Of a DNA stretch of 64,000 nt, positions 41,691 to 55,430 are shown in pieces; the first letter of the stretch is position 1, and each line of letters starts with the position of its first letter. Under the pieces are notes generated by a model that was not told where the DNA came from, did no database searches, and saw only the letters and a list, made by a program, of their open reading frames with translations. The DNA lies in contig CM019217.1 in the NCBI GenBank assembly GCA_009741485.1, forward strand, positions 45,232,873 through 45,296,872, given 5' to 3'. Both the position numbers and the translations under genes were made by a program. Source of the stretch: Malurus cyaneus samueli. Lineage: Eukaryota > Chordata > Aves > Passeriformes > Maluridae.

Positions 41691-44239
41691 AAGTAAGTTG
41701 AACATCTTCTGATAATAAATTGCCCTTGATATCCCTTGGAGCCAATTACATCTCCTTTGGTGACCTCTTGCTCTTGCACGCATTACCATGTCTTAATGCC
41801 CACCTACTCTTGCCATTCCATTGGTCCACATTTGACAAGAGAACTAGTCATTATCCTGAGTCATGATCATATTACTCTTCTGGAGAGTGCTTACTACTAC
41901 CCAGGATTATTTTTCCCCTTAGCATTACTCTTTCCTCGTTTGCATTCTTTTATCTGTGTGTGTGTGCTCTCCATTTCAGTCCTTGATTTTTCACATCTTT
42001 ACTTCTGGCACTCCCCTTTCTTTTGCCCTTCAAAAGCAAAGATAATAAAACCTATTACAGCCTTCTAGATAAGATTTTTTTCTAATTAACTTTTTATTGG
42101 TTTTGTTTGACAGAATAAAAAGTATTTGTGTATACCAAACACAGAAAGGGATAAATACGGATAAACTGAAAGACTCATCTAGGTAAAGTAAAGGGAGGAG
42201 GTGGACAAAACTGTATTTAAGGTGATGACCAGAGAAGGAGAGAACAAGAGCAAATGAAAGCAGAATCTGGGAGTGTTTTCCCTTAGCCAACTTCTACAGA
42301 TAAAAATAAACCAAAGTTCTTCCAATCTAATAAAAACCATAGAATTGGGCAAATATATAATTTCATCTAAGACTGCATTTTGCCTCTCTTCTCTTTTCCA
42401 TGTTGCGACTGACAGAATTTTTCATATTTCCTTAAAAGTATTATTTATTTAAAAACACAAAACAAACAAAAAACCAGCCAACCAGCCAACCAAAACCAGC
42501 TGAGATATCTCCATGGATGATAGCAGTACACAAACAGAAGCTAGTCTCATGAGATTTCTAAACTCAACCTGGTTTCTGACTGCAGACTCTTTCTTTTTCC
42601 ACTTGCTTTTCTTCAGAGGCTGCTCCTAGCTTTTTTTAAATGCAGCTAGTTAGTGTTATATTAGCTTGAGTCTCTGGGGGGCTCCAGGGTCCACGCTCGC
42701 CCCTCCCCTGGGCAACCCCCTTGCCACTGGGAGCTGGTATCTCCTCAAACAGCAAGCAAAATTTAGTCAGGCCACCCACACAGCTCTCCCAGCTGCCCCA
42801 CCAACACAGCCAAAACTGCTCCCCAGTATTGCATTTCAGTAGGGAATCCCAATTGTACCTTGCATTTTTGGTTGGGATTGTGAGAGGGTGGGATTTTTTA
42901 CAGGGTGAGGGAATACATTTTCTAATTGTGTATTACTGTTCAAGCACCGAGCTGGTGAGCTCCTTCTGGCTCAGGTGAGTGACAGAGCGAAATTCTGACT
43001 CATTTGCAACCAGGAAGGAAGCAGAGTATACTGTGTGCTCAGAATTAGGGACAGCCGGTGAGATTATAGCTGGAAAGGCTGCCTGCTGAGAGCACAGTGT
43101 ATTTAGAAGCATCTAAAATTATTTGTGTGACTCAGTACTGTTTTCCTAACACTGGCAGCAGCATGTGGTAACTCTCCCCCTTAGGATGCTCTTTTTATCC
43201 TCCTTGGTTTTTAACTTGTGGATGAGGAGGAGGAAGAAAAATGAGGAAGAGGGAGAATTTCTCTGCTGTTTATCAAAAGAAACCAACACTTTGCACTTCT
43301 CCAGCAATTCAAGGTGATTTGCAGATGAACGTGGACGTGTTGGACTTGGACCTGGGTCAGTATCTCAGAGTATCTGTTGTTGTATACAAGAGCAAAGTTG
43401 TGAGCTTATCTCTAAGCTGCTCTGATTGAGCTGAAGGGTTTGTTTGTCCTGGAACAAATCCTTTTTTTCCTGCCAAAGACAATTTTACACAGTCAAAACC
43501 ACGGTAATGTGTGGGTGGGCAGCACTGTGAAATCTGGAGTGTCTAATACATTAATTGGAGGAGCCAGGAGCACCCAACAGCAGCAGCACCAGGAAATGCT
43601 ACAGGGAGATGGTGAGAACTCTACTACAACTTACTCATCTTTATATTACAGAGGTATTTGGTGGTTCAGTGTTTGATTTTCATCCCATTTATGCCAGTTG
43701 CTCAAACACACTCCCCCATCACTTGTGACACTGTGCCCCTTCAGAAAAATTAATCTGCTGGCATTATGTAGAAAGTGATATACCGGTTCTCAGCACAAGG
43801 ACTTTGAAGAATCTACCACATGAGCTGTCCCAGGGTTTCATTCACTTCCTAGGCAACAAAACTCAGGACCTCCTGTCTTTTCCTAACCTGCTTCACATCT
43901 GGATCCAGCTGTTACGTTTGCCTACTGAATCAAGCTGCACCTGGCAGTCAGGAATGCTCTGCAGGTTCCCAGTGGCTGGAGATCATGACTGAGCCACCTC
44001 TTTGTCAGCTCATTTGTGCCCAGAGCTTTCTGGGAAGCTTAGAGGGAAGACAGTTCCATGTCACAGTGTGTCTCTGCAGGTCCAAATGGCCCTCATGCTG
44101 GGCGGGTGAGTAGGCACAGGAGCTGCTGTGCAGTCGTGATGATAACATGACAGTGCCTGAGCCAGCTTTTCCCTTCAGTGATTCATTCCTTCCCCTCTTA
44201 TCGCCTTCCCCGACCAGCTCTGCTGACAAAATTAGCAGC

Positions 44240-44375
44240 GTACCTGCTGCATGCTTAGTGCTACCGCTCACAGCACCAAAGAAAATATTAATTTGTCATA
44301 AATAGAAGCAAATGGACCCACGTTAGGCATAAAGCTGCTTATAGTTGTATTATTGCATCAAAGTGAATGGAATGC
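44240..44375. promoter_or_regulatory. Candidate conserved enhancer-like block
   Basis: AAATATTAATTTGTCATAAA, AAGCAAATGGACC and AGTTGTATTATTGCATCAAA lie within about 90 bp. ATTGCATCA fits C/EBP-ATF composites, and TTAATTTGTCATAAA fits homeobox/HOX-type sites. CpGs survive in GCAGCGTACC, CTACCGCTC and CCACGTTAGG. No conservation test was possible. Confidence 0.3.
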
Positions 44376-45559
44376 TTTGACTCATCTAATAGAGGCCATC
44401 CCAGAGAAGAGCCGGCTAGGCAGAAAAGAAGAAGGCCAGATCTGGATGAGAAAGCATCTAGTGACACCAGGAGACATCTCTAAAGCTGTGCAAGTGTCAA
44501 CCACAGCACATTTCTTTCTTCCAGTCCCCTTGCAAATCATGTAGCTGTCTGCACTGGAGCTCCCTCGATCCATCCAAACCACAGAAAAGGCAAATGGGCC
44601 CAGAGCAAGAGACATCTTGGCCTCTCTCCTCTCCACCACCACCTCCAGTGCCTAGCACTTGTACTCTGAAAACTAAAACTCAGGAAAGCAGAAAATCCAG
44701 CTGAGAAAGAACATGGACTAATGCATGAGTCATGTAGCTGGATACCCTACCTGACTTCTTTTGGATTCTGTTTTTGTCTGGGTACTTGCCAACAACCCAG
44801 GATTTACTGGTTGAAAGAATCTACTTTCCATTCATGGGAAGGAATCACCCTAGTTCTAGCGGAAAAACACCAAAATGAGTACTATGTGCCAGTGGGGAAA
44901 TGAAATCTGTCCACTTGTGCAACTGGCTGCAGCAGCACTCACAGCCAGAACATCTGCAGAGAGATCATTGTGTCAATGAGTGAGGCCTCAGCCAGGTCCT
45001 TTTCCAGCTGTCTTTCGGTCATACCACAGCAGAGACAAGGAGTCACAGAAATGCCCTTCTTTAGGGGCAGACAATACATTGATGAAACCATTGTTCCACG
45101 TCCAAAACATTGCTCCCACCTTTCCTCCTCTCCTAAATTGCTTTCCCCAAAATTAGCATCCCAACAGAAGCACATTTCAGCCCAGAGAGACAAGCTCCAG
45201 ACATGATGGATTTTCCTTCCTTTTCATTCAAGGTCAGCTTCAGTCCTAAGGCACTGGCTTATTTTTTTTTTCAACAAAGCATTACAAAACCATGGTAATG
45301 GGATCGACCTCTGCCTGCAAGCTGCTAATGACTTCCTGGGTGAGCACCCAGGGAATGGATCCACTCCGGTCTGCATGCCGCTGGGGGAATTCATTCACTG
45401 GAAGAGCATTACTTAGCTGACTTTCAGCACTTCCGTGGGAGAAAAAAAAGGGGCTGGGCAATGGCTGGCTGAAACCTCCAGCTTGCCAGGGGGGCTGGCT
45501 GTTGTCAGATGCTGTTAAATCTCACAGTGCTGCACGGCCACGGCATGTCCCCAGCAGAC

Positions 45560-45700
45560 TGGGTGTTTTTGTTCAACAGTTATTTGGGAGCAAAGTGCAC
45601 CGAGTACCTTAGGCAAGCATTATTATTAACTCCGATTATTCATTGCTGGTTTTGCTATTACTCTACACCTTGGAGAGGGCACAGTGACTCAGATCCCAGG
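45560..45700. promoter_or_regulatory. Candidate conserved enhancer-like block
   Basis: GTTCAACAGTTATTTGGGAG, AGTACCTTAGGCAAGCATTA and ATTATTAACTCCGATTATTC lie within 100 bp, followed by CATTGCTGGTTTTGC. The mix of homeobox-like and SOX-like cores without simple repeats looks regulatory. Inference only. Confidence 0.28.
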
Positions 45701-46144
45701 AGGCCAGTGAAGGAATGCACAGAGCACAGAGCAAGCGTGAGCTCATGTGCCAGGCAGGCACAGCGAGGCAGGTATGGTCCAAAGACCTTGCACACTGCCT
45801 GTAGCCCAGTGCTGACTGCAGAACCCTCCCAGGGCGTGAGGCAGGCGTGTGAGAGGAGGCTGTGTCCCTTGATTCATGTGATGCAGATCAGGGAAAGAAG
45901 GGAAAGGGAAGAGGCTTTCCTGAGAACTACACATTATAAGTAAAACTGAGCCAGACTTGTGCTAAACTGTATTGTGAATGAAGTCCAGTGATTGAATTGT
46001 TTATTCAGAAAAATAAATAAACTAAATGCACGCTGAAACCAGGCCTGCTCCTGCTGGCATTTTGGACTCAGCTCTATTCTGAGCTCTAATGTGCAGAGCC
46101 ATTCTATAAGTCCAGAGGATGGAGGAGATTAGCTTCTCCTCTTC

Positions 46145-46246
46145 AAATTGCTCTGACCAATCTGATGTAGCAGTTAGAGTGGTGCAGGTTTGGAGGCACC
46201 TCTCCAGAAGTTCTGTTCCAACTAAATTGCTTTATGATGCTATAAG
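46145..46246 (+). mobile_element. CR1 LINE 3' terminus, sense
   Basis: CTCTGACCAATCTGATGTAG corresponds to CR1 'CTTGACCAACCTGATCTAG'. It is followed by a degenerate spacer and TCTGTTCCAACTAAATTGCT, then TTATGATGCTATAAG, a diverged form of the terminal CCAACCTAAATTATTCTATGATTCTAT. Only the last 100 bp of the element are present. Confidence 0.72.
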
Positions 46247-47589
46247 CTTTCCTGCTGAAAACCACAGAAAAGCACAATTCTTCTAAATTTGTGTATCTCT
46301 TTTTTAGCACTGGTTTCTTTAGCTGTTAACAGCCAGCACAGGCCTCTCAGGATGTACTCTCCTCTCCAAGGAAAGATGGATATGCACCAAACCTTCCATC
46401 ACTGCTCAATCAGCACCTTTTGAATGCCCTGTACTTCCCACAATTACAATCACTTCCCAGCCTCCGCCAGGTGTGAGCCACCAGCAAAGCCAGCCAGGTT
46501 TGTGCTTGTCCTTCCTCATGCGGTTGTCTCGGTTTAGCATTAGATTGTATTTTTGTTCAGATTTTGTCCAGACTTAGCTGTTGTTCACACACTGCAGTGA
46601 ATGGGCTTGTCACAACTGGACCTATCAGTAATGGGGAGAATCAGGAGGATCAGAGTCAGGCTGGATATTGTGAACCAAGCTCTTGGCACCAGGAGCCTGC
46701 GAGGAGCTGAGAGGGACACACAAGGTGGGCACCAACAGGAGTGAGTCTTTGGTTTCACCTTATCTGTGGTTTGAAGATGCACAAGTAATTATTTTAATTT
46801 TGTGAATGCAACCAAATGTGGGGCTTTCTCATAAGGATCAACTTTGAAAAAAATCAAGATCACAAACCTGGTTCAAATACTGCTTCAGCTTTCAGCTCAC
46901 CAGGCAATCCCTTTCCTCCATGAAGAGGTGGTGGGGTTTTTATTCATTGAGGTCAAGTTTCCAAGTGCTGGCAGATCTCTTCCAGGACTGAGAGCCCTCT
47001 TCATCTTTTCCCCCATCGATGGAATCCACATTTTCAGCTGATGGATTCTTCAAAAACAAAAAGAAAACAAAAAAGCCAAAACCTAGATTGCTATGCCAGT
47101 GTGACAGCTGCCAGTCTGAAACATTAGATTTGCTTATGAACCTTTTCCCTCGTGTCTGATGGATCATCTGACATCCAGCCTGACTCTGCATCCAAACTCA
47201 GGGAGCTGATGGAGCTATTTCCAGATGGGCTCCGTCTCATCCCAGGATGGATGTATAAGCTGCATGGATGATTCATTCTCTGCAGGTATTAGTCTTTACA
47301 GTCCTATCATAACCTTCAGAAATGGTGCTTTGTTCTATTCCAGCACCTGCTTAAAAGAAGCAAGCACAAAACCAGTGATGCTTCATTGCAACAAATCTCA
47401 GCAAATTTGGATTTGATATCTTACAGCAGGGAGATGTAGGTGAGCTACACTGCCTTCCTTCTGCCACTCAAAAAGCTGAACAAATCAGATTTTGATGCTA
47501 ACATAAATGGGGGAAAATCCCCACTGGAAGGAAAGAGTTAAATTTCAGTGGAGTCATTCAAGAAGAAAGAACAGGCTAACTTTTTTACC

Positions 47590-47605
47590 TTTTTTTTTTT
47601 TTTTT
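47590..47605. repeat. Poly(T) tract
   Basis: Sixteen T residues. No associated retroposon recognised. Confidence 0.9.
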
Positions 47606-50600
47606 AAATCTTCTTTTCCCCAAACATTTCCCTGAGTGTCTCTTTCTTCACTCCCTTGGAGAACAACCATCCTTTTTCTTAATCAAGGAAATCATAGCAA
47701 AAGCAAAGAGCTGCCTTAAATTGCTTGGGCAGCAGGAGTGGTTGGTTCAATTAATTGCCCTAACTTTGCAGGAACACCTGGCACGCTGTTTACATCCTGT
47801 GAGAAGCAGGAGCATTAGGAACAGAGCAGAGAAGATGAATGAAAATCAGCAAATTCTCACCTGCAGCCTTTGGCAAGCACAAGATCTCTGGCCTGGTGCT
47901 GCTGAAACCACCCTGCAAACACATCTGCTCACACAAGCTGAATGTCAGGGTGATACGGCTTTCAGGTGCTTACAGGAGCTTTGATCCTAAGGATGGCTGC
48001 AAATGGGGATGATAAAAAGAGCAATTATCATTACTGTTATTGCAGGGAGGTGATCTAACACTGGAAAGTGTTCCTGGAGTTCGTCTAGATGTGTTCCAGC
48101 AAGGACATGAGGACCAGACACAACGTGGTGCAAACTGAACGACAGGTTCAAGTCTTCATGCAAAACCTGGGTCTCTGTGAGCTCGCTGAAATGTGTGACC
48201 AGCATGGCACCAAGGGCTTCATGGGGTTTGGAAAAGCTCTGTGTGAAACTGCATAAGCAGCCAGAGAAGACAGCAAAGAACCAGAGACAGAGCTGTGAAT
48301 GATTTGACCCCTGAAAAAGAGAAATTTACTTTCTTGGTTGCAGTACTGGCAATAAGAGGTTTCAGCTGTTTTCTGGCTTCTCTTCCAGGAGACAGGATTG
48401 CTGTGTCCACCTCAGAACAACATTGCTCATCATCAGGTGAAAAGGGAATGATTTCTAAAACACAGTGGTGTTTCAAAAAGTCAGGCTGGATTTCCTGGCC
48501 TTGCACATGCATGGGTATGCACTTGGTACTCTAAAAGGTAAGGTGACAGGCAGGTGAAGTCCTTGGCCTCTCTGACTGATAGGAAACTCCAGGGAAGGTG
48601 ACTGTCTGGCTCAGAGACCCCTTACTGACCCCCAGCACATCTCCCTTCTTGGAACTTGTGAAAACACGCATTCTCCCAAGGCTGTGGGTGGTACAGCTGT
48701 ACAGATGTGGTAGGAGTCATTCCCAAACCTCCTAATTGTTTAAAATTCTTCATGCTCAATACTTCCAAGAGGGCAGGGAGGGAGCAGATCTAAAAATAAT
48801 ATTGTAAATAATTTATTTACCAGTGGAGGGACTTTCTCCCTGCATCTGGCTTTGCTATTATCTTGATCAGCCCACCAGGACCGAGCCAGCAGAGACGTGT
48901 GGAGTGGGTGGGTTGGAAAAGCTTATCTCATACATCACCCACAGCTCACTGCTGGGGCTGAATGGAGCTTGCTGGCTGCAAGAGATTTAATTAAGAGGAG
49001 ATGGATGTTGCACTGGGGACAGGGCTCTTGCCTTGGCATGCTGTGCTTCTATTGCACACTTTTGACACAGAACATAAATGTTTTCCTTCTTCCTAACATC
49101 AATTCTTATTCCAATAAAACCGATGCCTGACTGGTCTTGTGAGAGCGCAAGTCCCAGTGTACTCCCTCAATGTGGTGGGGAATCCATCTTGAGACTCTCA
49201 GACCCCTTTGTCCCTTTGTTTCTTGACAGGAAGGCTCATGCTGTTTCCAAAACGAGCTTCAGGACAGAGCAGCAGGGCACAGTGATGCCTGCTGAGGCTC
49301 TCTGATGGGAACCCCCTGCTTGCTGGGTCACAGCCACTGCCTGAAAGCCACCCCTCCAGCAAGCATCTGCCTCCCCCTGTTTCAGTGCACTGCCACTCAG
49401 GAACATTCATCATGTGCAGGCAGCAAAGCTGAGCTAAAATTAGAAAGAATCATTTCTGATCGATTAATAAATTAAAGCTCTTTTACAGGACCTTCCCTTG
49501 TGCTTGTTAGGGGGTATTTTGGCTTCAATTTAGCCATGGAATATCCATCATCTCACCTTGTGCCTTGCCTGACATTTTCCAGCTCTGCCTCCCCTGTCTG
49601 ATTTCAGACTGTTTAGCCACCTTCTTTCATTATTATTGTAGCTTAATTAACAACCATTTCAGCCCTCTTTCTTGAGGGGACAGCTCATGTACACAGCTTC
49701 CTGCTCTGGCTTGTGTAAATGAGTATTCAGAGATAAAATGGTTGTTCTGGACTGAATACAGGGTAGTGACACCCTGAGAGGACTCCGCTGACACCAAACA
49801 CCGAGGCCATGGCACACACAGCTGGAGAGCATTATCAGAGCCCATTCAGGGGTTGCCTCTCTCAGGGCTGGTTGCTGTTCTTCTTATTGGTGGTAAATTA
49901 CTTTCCAAGCTCCCCTGTGAACTGAGGAGACATCACTTAATTTTAAAATGATAGATTGCTGCAATGCCTCTCCCCTCCTCTCTGCTCCTTCCCAAGGGAT
50001 CAGAGTAGAAGCCCCAGTGAGCACCCCTTTGAAGGCTGTGCTGGCCCCCACATTAAGGTCTGTCTTTATAAGAAGCAATCTCTCATTCTTTGAGCAGGCA
50101 AAGATCTTCCACTGCCTGGAGGTTCATTCTTGATGCCATTTTTAATGTAGTCTGTGCTCAGCCAGGGTGTGGCAGCCATCAGCCCAAGTTCAAACACTCT
50201 AAGTAACATTTCGTATCACCAGGACCCATCAACACAGATATCCTCAAAACCTTGGTCCCGTCATGCTCCTTGTGACCCATGGCCATCGTCTTCCTCTCTT
50301 GCTGTGGCTTTAATTTCTCAGCTCCCATAAAGCAGCTGTCTGGAAAGCAGAGAGGGCCACCAGCCTTTGCATTCAATAGTGCCCCAAAAGGAAAACCTGA
50401 GACAGCCTTTTGACCCCTGACAGCTACTCCTGTTTGGCCTTGTGCTGCCTCAGTGTCAGGGACCCTACAGAGTCTGTAGTCTGCTCCCAAAATGCTGGAT
50501 CTGAGAAACCTGTCCTCTTTTCCAAAACCTTCAGTGCAGGTGGACTGCCACTTCCTGCACCAGGGTGGTGGGGAGCCTTCTCACCTGCTTTCATCCACCT

Positions 50601-53600
50601 CCTTCAAGCTCAGAATGGTCAAGTCCATGGACAGAGCCAGGTCCTTCCAGACAGGGAATCCTGCTCCCTACCTGATACCCAGGAGGGAAGAACTGAACCC
50701 CTCCAGGAGATGAGGTATTTGGACTGAGACCTGTGCCTGTGCTGTTCCAAAGTGCAGATGCCATTCCCTCCTGGAGTGACCTAACAGTGAGTCCCGTCTT
50801 TCCAGAGTAACAGATGAACTTCTCTTGGGTTCCCTCAGGTGCTCCCCAAGCTAAGGCTGGGCTCTGGGACGATGTCAGGGACATGCTTTTCACAGACAGG
50901 GCACCAGGGCACTTGAGAAAGGTCCCCTACTGGAGGCAATCTCAACCCCAACCCTATGGGCTCAGTGAACCCAGGCAGTGCTGGGCTTCTGCCTCAATCT
51001 GCCTCCCAGAAGTATAGACAACAGAGTCACAAAGTACAGCCCAGCTGGATTAATCCAGTTATGGAAAACATTTTGGTAACAGCTTTGACCTCTTTATCTC
51101 ATTCTCATCAACCCACTCTTCCTAAAGCACAAGCCAGAAATAGACTGTGGCAGTGACTCAGAAAGGGAAAGAAGAGTCATTCTGAGTCAAATACCAAGGT
51201 GGGCCTCCAGAGGATGGCACATGGGACCCTGCACCAGCACTTGCAGCTTTCCACATTTCAGCTGCCAAAGTTCCCTCACTACAGCCTTCGGCACGCTGGA
51301 AATGCTGCTGCTTATCTCTCCAGCAGAGGAGGTGATGCTCTGCTGACTCTGTAGTGTGATCCAAAGGCATCCCTGCTCCAATAGGTCTTGACCATGGGCT
51401 GAAGTCTGAGTAGCTTTATCTGAGCTGGGAAATAACATGGGTCAAGGTTCCCTCTCTGGCCTGGAGCAGCATGGCAGAGTTTACATCCGTACAACTAACC
51501 TCTCTTCTCCATCTATCCATCCAGGGAACACTCCTTGAGTGTTGTTTCACCTGAACCACAGCCAGGCAGTGCTGCAAGCTGGGACAGTCAGAGCCAAGAC
51601 AGAGACGAGGGTGGTCTCACACCTGAGTTCACAATCCAGCTCTAATTTAGGAAAGCTGAGATTATAGAGAGCTCATATTTAAGTGCTTTCCCAAACTGAT
51701 CTGGCTTAGCACCAATGGTCCTGCTAACAAGCATCTTGTCTTCAGACAACATCATTCCACCAATCCACTTTCTGAAGGCACAGCTGAATGGGAGGTTTTC
51801 CTTGGGAAAAAGAAGATAATTTGCAAAAAGGTAAACAGAGACATTCCCCTAGAAGGAGAGAGCAGACCTTCATTACCAGTACCTAATACTCTCCCTGTTT
51901 TTCTCATGTTCTGCGCATCTTCCCTTTAGTCCAGCAATATAGCTCAGAGAATAAAATCACATGGACTCTCTGAGTTTATAAATGTGTGTTAAATGTCTGG
52001 ATAAAATAAGGCAAAGCATGGCCAAACACAGAGATGGACAATCCCAGAGAGCGGTCCTATCCCACATCTCCCCCATATCACCAGGAGCAGTGGAATCCCT
52101 TCCCAGTCTGCTCAACAGATCAGCAAGTACTCATCTCACCAGACTTGGGCAGGCTCACCTGCAGCAAAGAAAGCTGATCCCCAGAGAGTGCAACTACATC
52201 CTCACCTCTTACAGGAGCACATTTTGCTTCCCTTGCTTGTCTCCCACCTGAAACACAGTGGGAGTGTCAACCCCTGTGACTGGTTGGAAAAGGTCAGCAG
52301 AGGCCAGTCCGTGGGTGAAGGAGATGAGGAGTCCTCTGGTTCCTGGATCCTCATCTATTTAAATGTCCTTTTCCCTACTCCAAACTGGACACCATGACGA
52401 GGAAGTATCTGCCCCAGCCATCACCTCCCTTCAGCAGAAGCCAGGAGAATATTCCTCCTTTGAATTAGTCACAGCAGCCCTGAGACAGTTTTGTGTCCAT
52501 GACCACCTACATTCCCTTCAGCTCCTTCCACTCCAGGAAGGAGTGTCCAAAACATTGAAAATCAAGATGTTCTTTGCAACCTCCAAAACATAAGACATCT
52601 CTGGTCTGAGCTGAGCACATTTACCTGCCTTCTATCTCTATGCTTGATATTTTACAGTAGGAGGTTTTGACTTAAAAAAAATGATAGCTTTGATCAGTGC
52701 AACCTCTAGCTAGAGCTAGGAAAACATGACCCTGAGCTGACTTTCTTCTACCAAATACCATGCTCTGCTTCAAAGCAGAAGGAGTCCTGAAGATGTCAGA
52801 ATTTTTTTAATCCATCATTTTGCGTCACCTTGTTTTGGGAAACAGGCAACTCGTCCCAGCTGCAACTTTGCATGCACATCAAACCAGGGCCAGGCAGGCA
52901 CCAAGGGCACTGTTGCTCGAGTGAATAATGTATTCCTAAAGATCAACCCCATCTTTTAAACAAAAATATCAAGGAAATACCTGTGCCCTTTTCTGTACCC
53001 AGACCAGTGTAGCTCTTTCAGGGATGGAAACCAGACTGCTGCCCAGTTCATTACAACGTGCAGAACCACAGCCAAAGGCTTTCCCATTTGGCAGACCACA
53101 TCCATGCAGTGACTCTAGTTGCTCTCTCATGCTTGTTTTTCCTGACTTTTTGGAAGAGAGCAGCACTGAATATATCCCAAAGACCAGGTCCTCTGTTTTA
53201 TAAAGAGCACCTGACAAGTGCCCCTGTTCTTTAATTTAAACAGCCATTTACTGTCTGATCACAACAAATGGATCAATATTTTTTAAGGTGCTGCTGAGTA
53301 ATAGCCAAAAAAAAAACCCAAAACAACTTGAAATACAGAGAGATCAATTTTCTCAGGAAATCAGAGAGATTCCCAAAGTTTATTTCATTCAGCAATTTTG
53401 GAGCAGCATTCCTGGCCACACCAGTGGTGGGTATGTGAGCACACAAGTGCCTTCCTCTGATTTGTTTCTGACCTTGGTTATGCCAGGGTAAATCCAAGTT
53501 TGTCCACTGCTGGCTAGAAGGGGCTTCAAAGCGATACTGTGATTACAAGAGCTTCCTCTGAGAACCCTGTCATCACGTAAGCAGCACACAGCAAAATCAC

Positions 53601-53909
53601 TCACATCAACCTTCTGCCATGCACATCTGTCACCCCTTTTGTGACATCCTAGTCCTGAGCATGAGCCAAGCCCTCCTCATGGATGTAACTGACTCTGAAG
53701 TCCACTGAGATGGACATAACCGTGCTTTTGTCACTGCTATCTGCAGGTTAGCCACAGCTGACTCTCAACATTTTCCCCTGTGCACAAAGGACTTGCAGCT
53801 TCTGCGGTCTGAAACAGTGGCACAAAGTTTTGCTGCTAAATGGAAATGAAGTTGGTCACAGGCTCTCAGTGCCTGAGAGAGGACATCACTCCTTCTCCTT
53901 ACTCTCCCA

Positions 53910-54065
53910 CTGCAGTGGCTCATAATTAGCACATCCAATTAATAAAGCAGTGTCCAGGCTTCTGGAAACCATTTATGGGCCGGGCCACACAGCTAACTGC
54001 CTTTTCTTCACTCAGTCTGATGTCAAATTCACTTATCCCACGCCATTTCTCATTTCAGCAGTCCA
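53910..54065. promoter_or_regulatory. Candidate conserved enhancer-like block
   Basis: GCTCATAATTAGCACATCCA, CCAATTAATAAAGCAGTGTC, then ACCATTTATGGGCCGGGCCA and CTTATCCCACGCC occur close together. TAATTA and CCAATTAAT homeobox cores, a CCATTTATGG stretch resembling a CArG box (SRF/MEF2) and retained CpGs are the visible hints. Confidence 0.33.
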
Positions 54066-55149
54066 ACACAAAAGTTATGCATTTGGCATCTTAGCAGAAT
54101 GCTAGAGAGGGAGGTGGAAAGAAATAAAAATCTTTTCACTAGGTGTCTAGGAGTCACAACAGCAAGGGCTGTCACCCACGACATCCTGGGAGAGAAGGCT
54201 GACATCCTTCTGTAACTGCCTCTCACAATCTGAAGTAAGACTTCTCCAGGATGGTCATTTTACCATGGAATATCTTCCCCAGTGATCTTAAGAACTGGCC
54301 TTCACTCAATCCTGACCAACAGGGAAGGGAATAAATTCCAGGGCAACACATTGGCTCCAGGAGGAACCAACCCCTTGCCCAGTTTATGTCTTTCCCAAGG
54401 CGTAGACAGCAGCTGGTTGAAGATCCACCCAATGGCATTTTTTGGTGTCTATGATGTTCTTCCTTCCCTCTTTACTTGCTTGCCAGGAAGAGGAGACTAT
54501 AAGGAGGGGCAAGGGAAGGAAAATGCAGTGCTGAGCTCCCACAGTCAAAGGGGCCATGCCCATAACTCAGGGAAGTAACTTCCCAACCTCTCAGATCCAA
54601 GGAACACCCCATGGCCTATTTATTAGCTCCTCGCACCATCCCTTTCTGAAAGGGATCCCGAAAGCTTGAGTTGCCACCTGGAAAAGACTTTCTGGAGCAG
54701 GTGAGAAAAGACCTCCTGGGCCACTGGGAAGCAGCTGGGGAGAGTGAAGCTGCCAGATGGCATTGCTGATGAAAATTGAGGCTGTGACATTTTGTTCCTC
54801 TTCCTGACACACAGACTTGGCACATATGCAGTGTTGAGCCACCATGGACCACCAGCCTGACCCCATACATGCAGAAAGATGCGTGTCCCTGCTCATGCCT
54901 GAACCTGGCAGAAAAGTGTACCCAAGGTCTTGCTTTGGAAAAGCTGGTTAATCCTGTTTGTTTAGTGTGAAATTCTTTACCAAAGAAAACAAATTAACTA
55001 AAAGAAATCAAAGGCTGAAATTGTCTTATATCTCAGATACCCATAATGCGAGCTGGCATGTGTACTTAATGGTTTTTGAATGTATCAGGAGAGGAAAAGC
55101 CGCAGGGCTGATATCATTAAAGACAATAAATCCATCCTAGGAAAGACAA

Positions 55150-55430
55150 CAAATTTAATCTTGTCCTAACATTTCTGATTAGCTTTTCTCCTTATGAACA
55201 CTTTGATTATTTCAACCTTGCCCTTTTACTTACTGATCATTTAATGCAATTAATACTCATTTCAACTTTGCCATTGAGAGCATCTTTTCATTTGCTTTTA
55301 CGAGCAGAAAGCTGATGTCTGCTCTAATCAAAAGATGCACTTCAGGCATGTGAAATACAGTACCACAATGTGCATTACAAGGATCAGTGATAAATTACAC
55401 GATCTCCTTACTCCCAGGAGGGATTTATTA
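55150..55430. promoter_or_regulatory. Candidate conserved enhancer-like block (TCF and paired TCAACYTTG motifs)
   Basis: A TCF/LEF-type CTTTGAT at 55201-55207 and ATCAAAAG at 55327-55334 flank two copies of TTTCAACYTTGCC (55210-55222 and 55260-55272) spaced 50 bp apart, close to five helical turns. Between them lie TGATCATTTAATGCAATTAA and homeobox cores. TCAACCTTG is the reverse of a CAAGGTTGA half-site like those of NR5A/ERR receptors. Composition suggests an enhancer. Function and target are not known. Confidence 0.38.

Larger units (their letters stand above)
41140..46140. other. AT-rich unique sequence, no gene recognised
   Basis: The longest frame is 144 codons (plus 45509-45943), without recognisable domains. 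The stretch holds a T-rich tract, a CAGCCAAC/CCAACCAAAACC direct repeat near 42475-42500, and two enhancer-like blocks listed separately. Confidence 0.55.
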
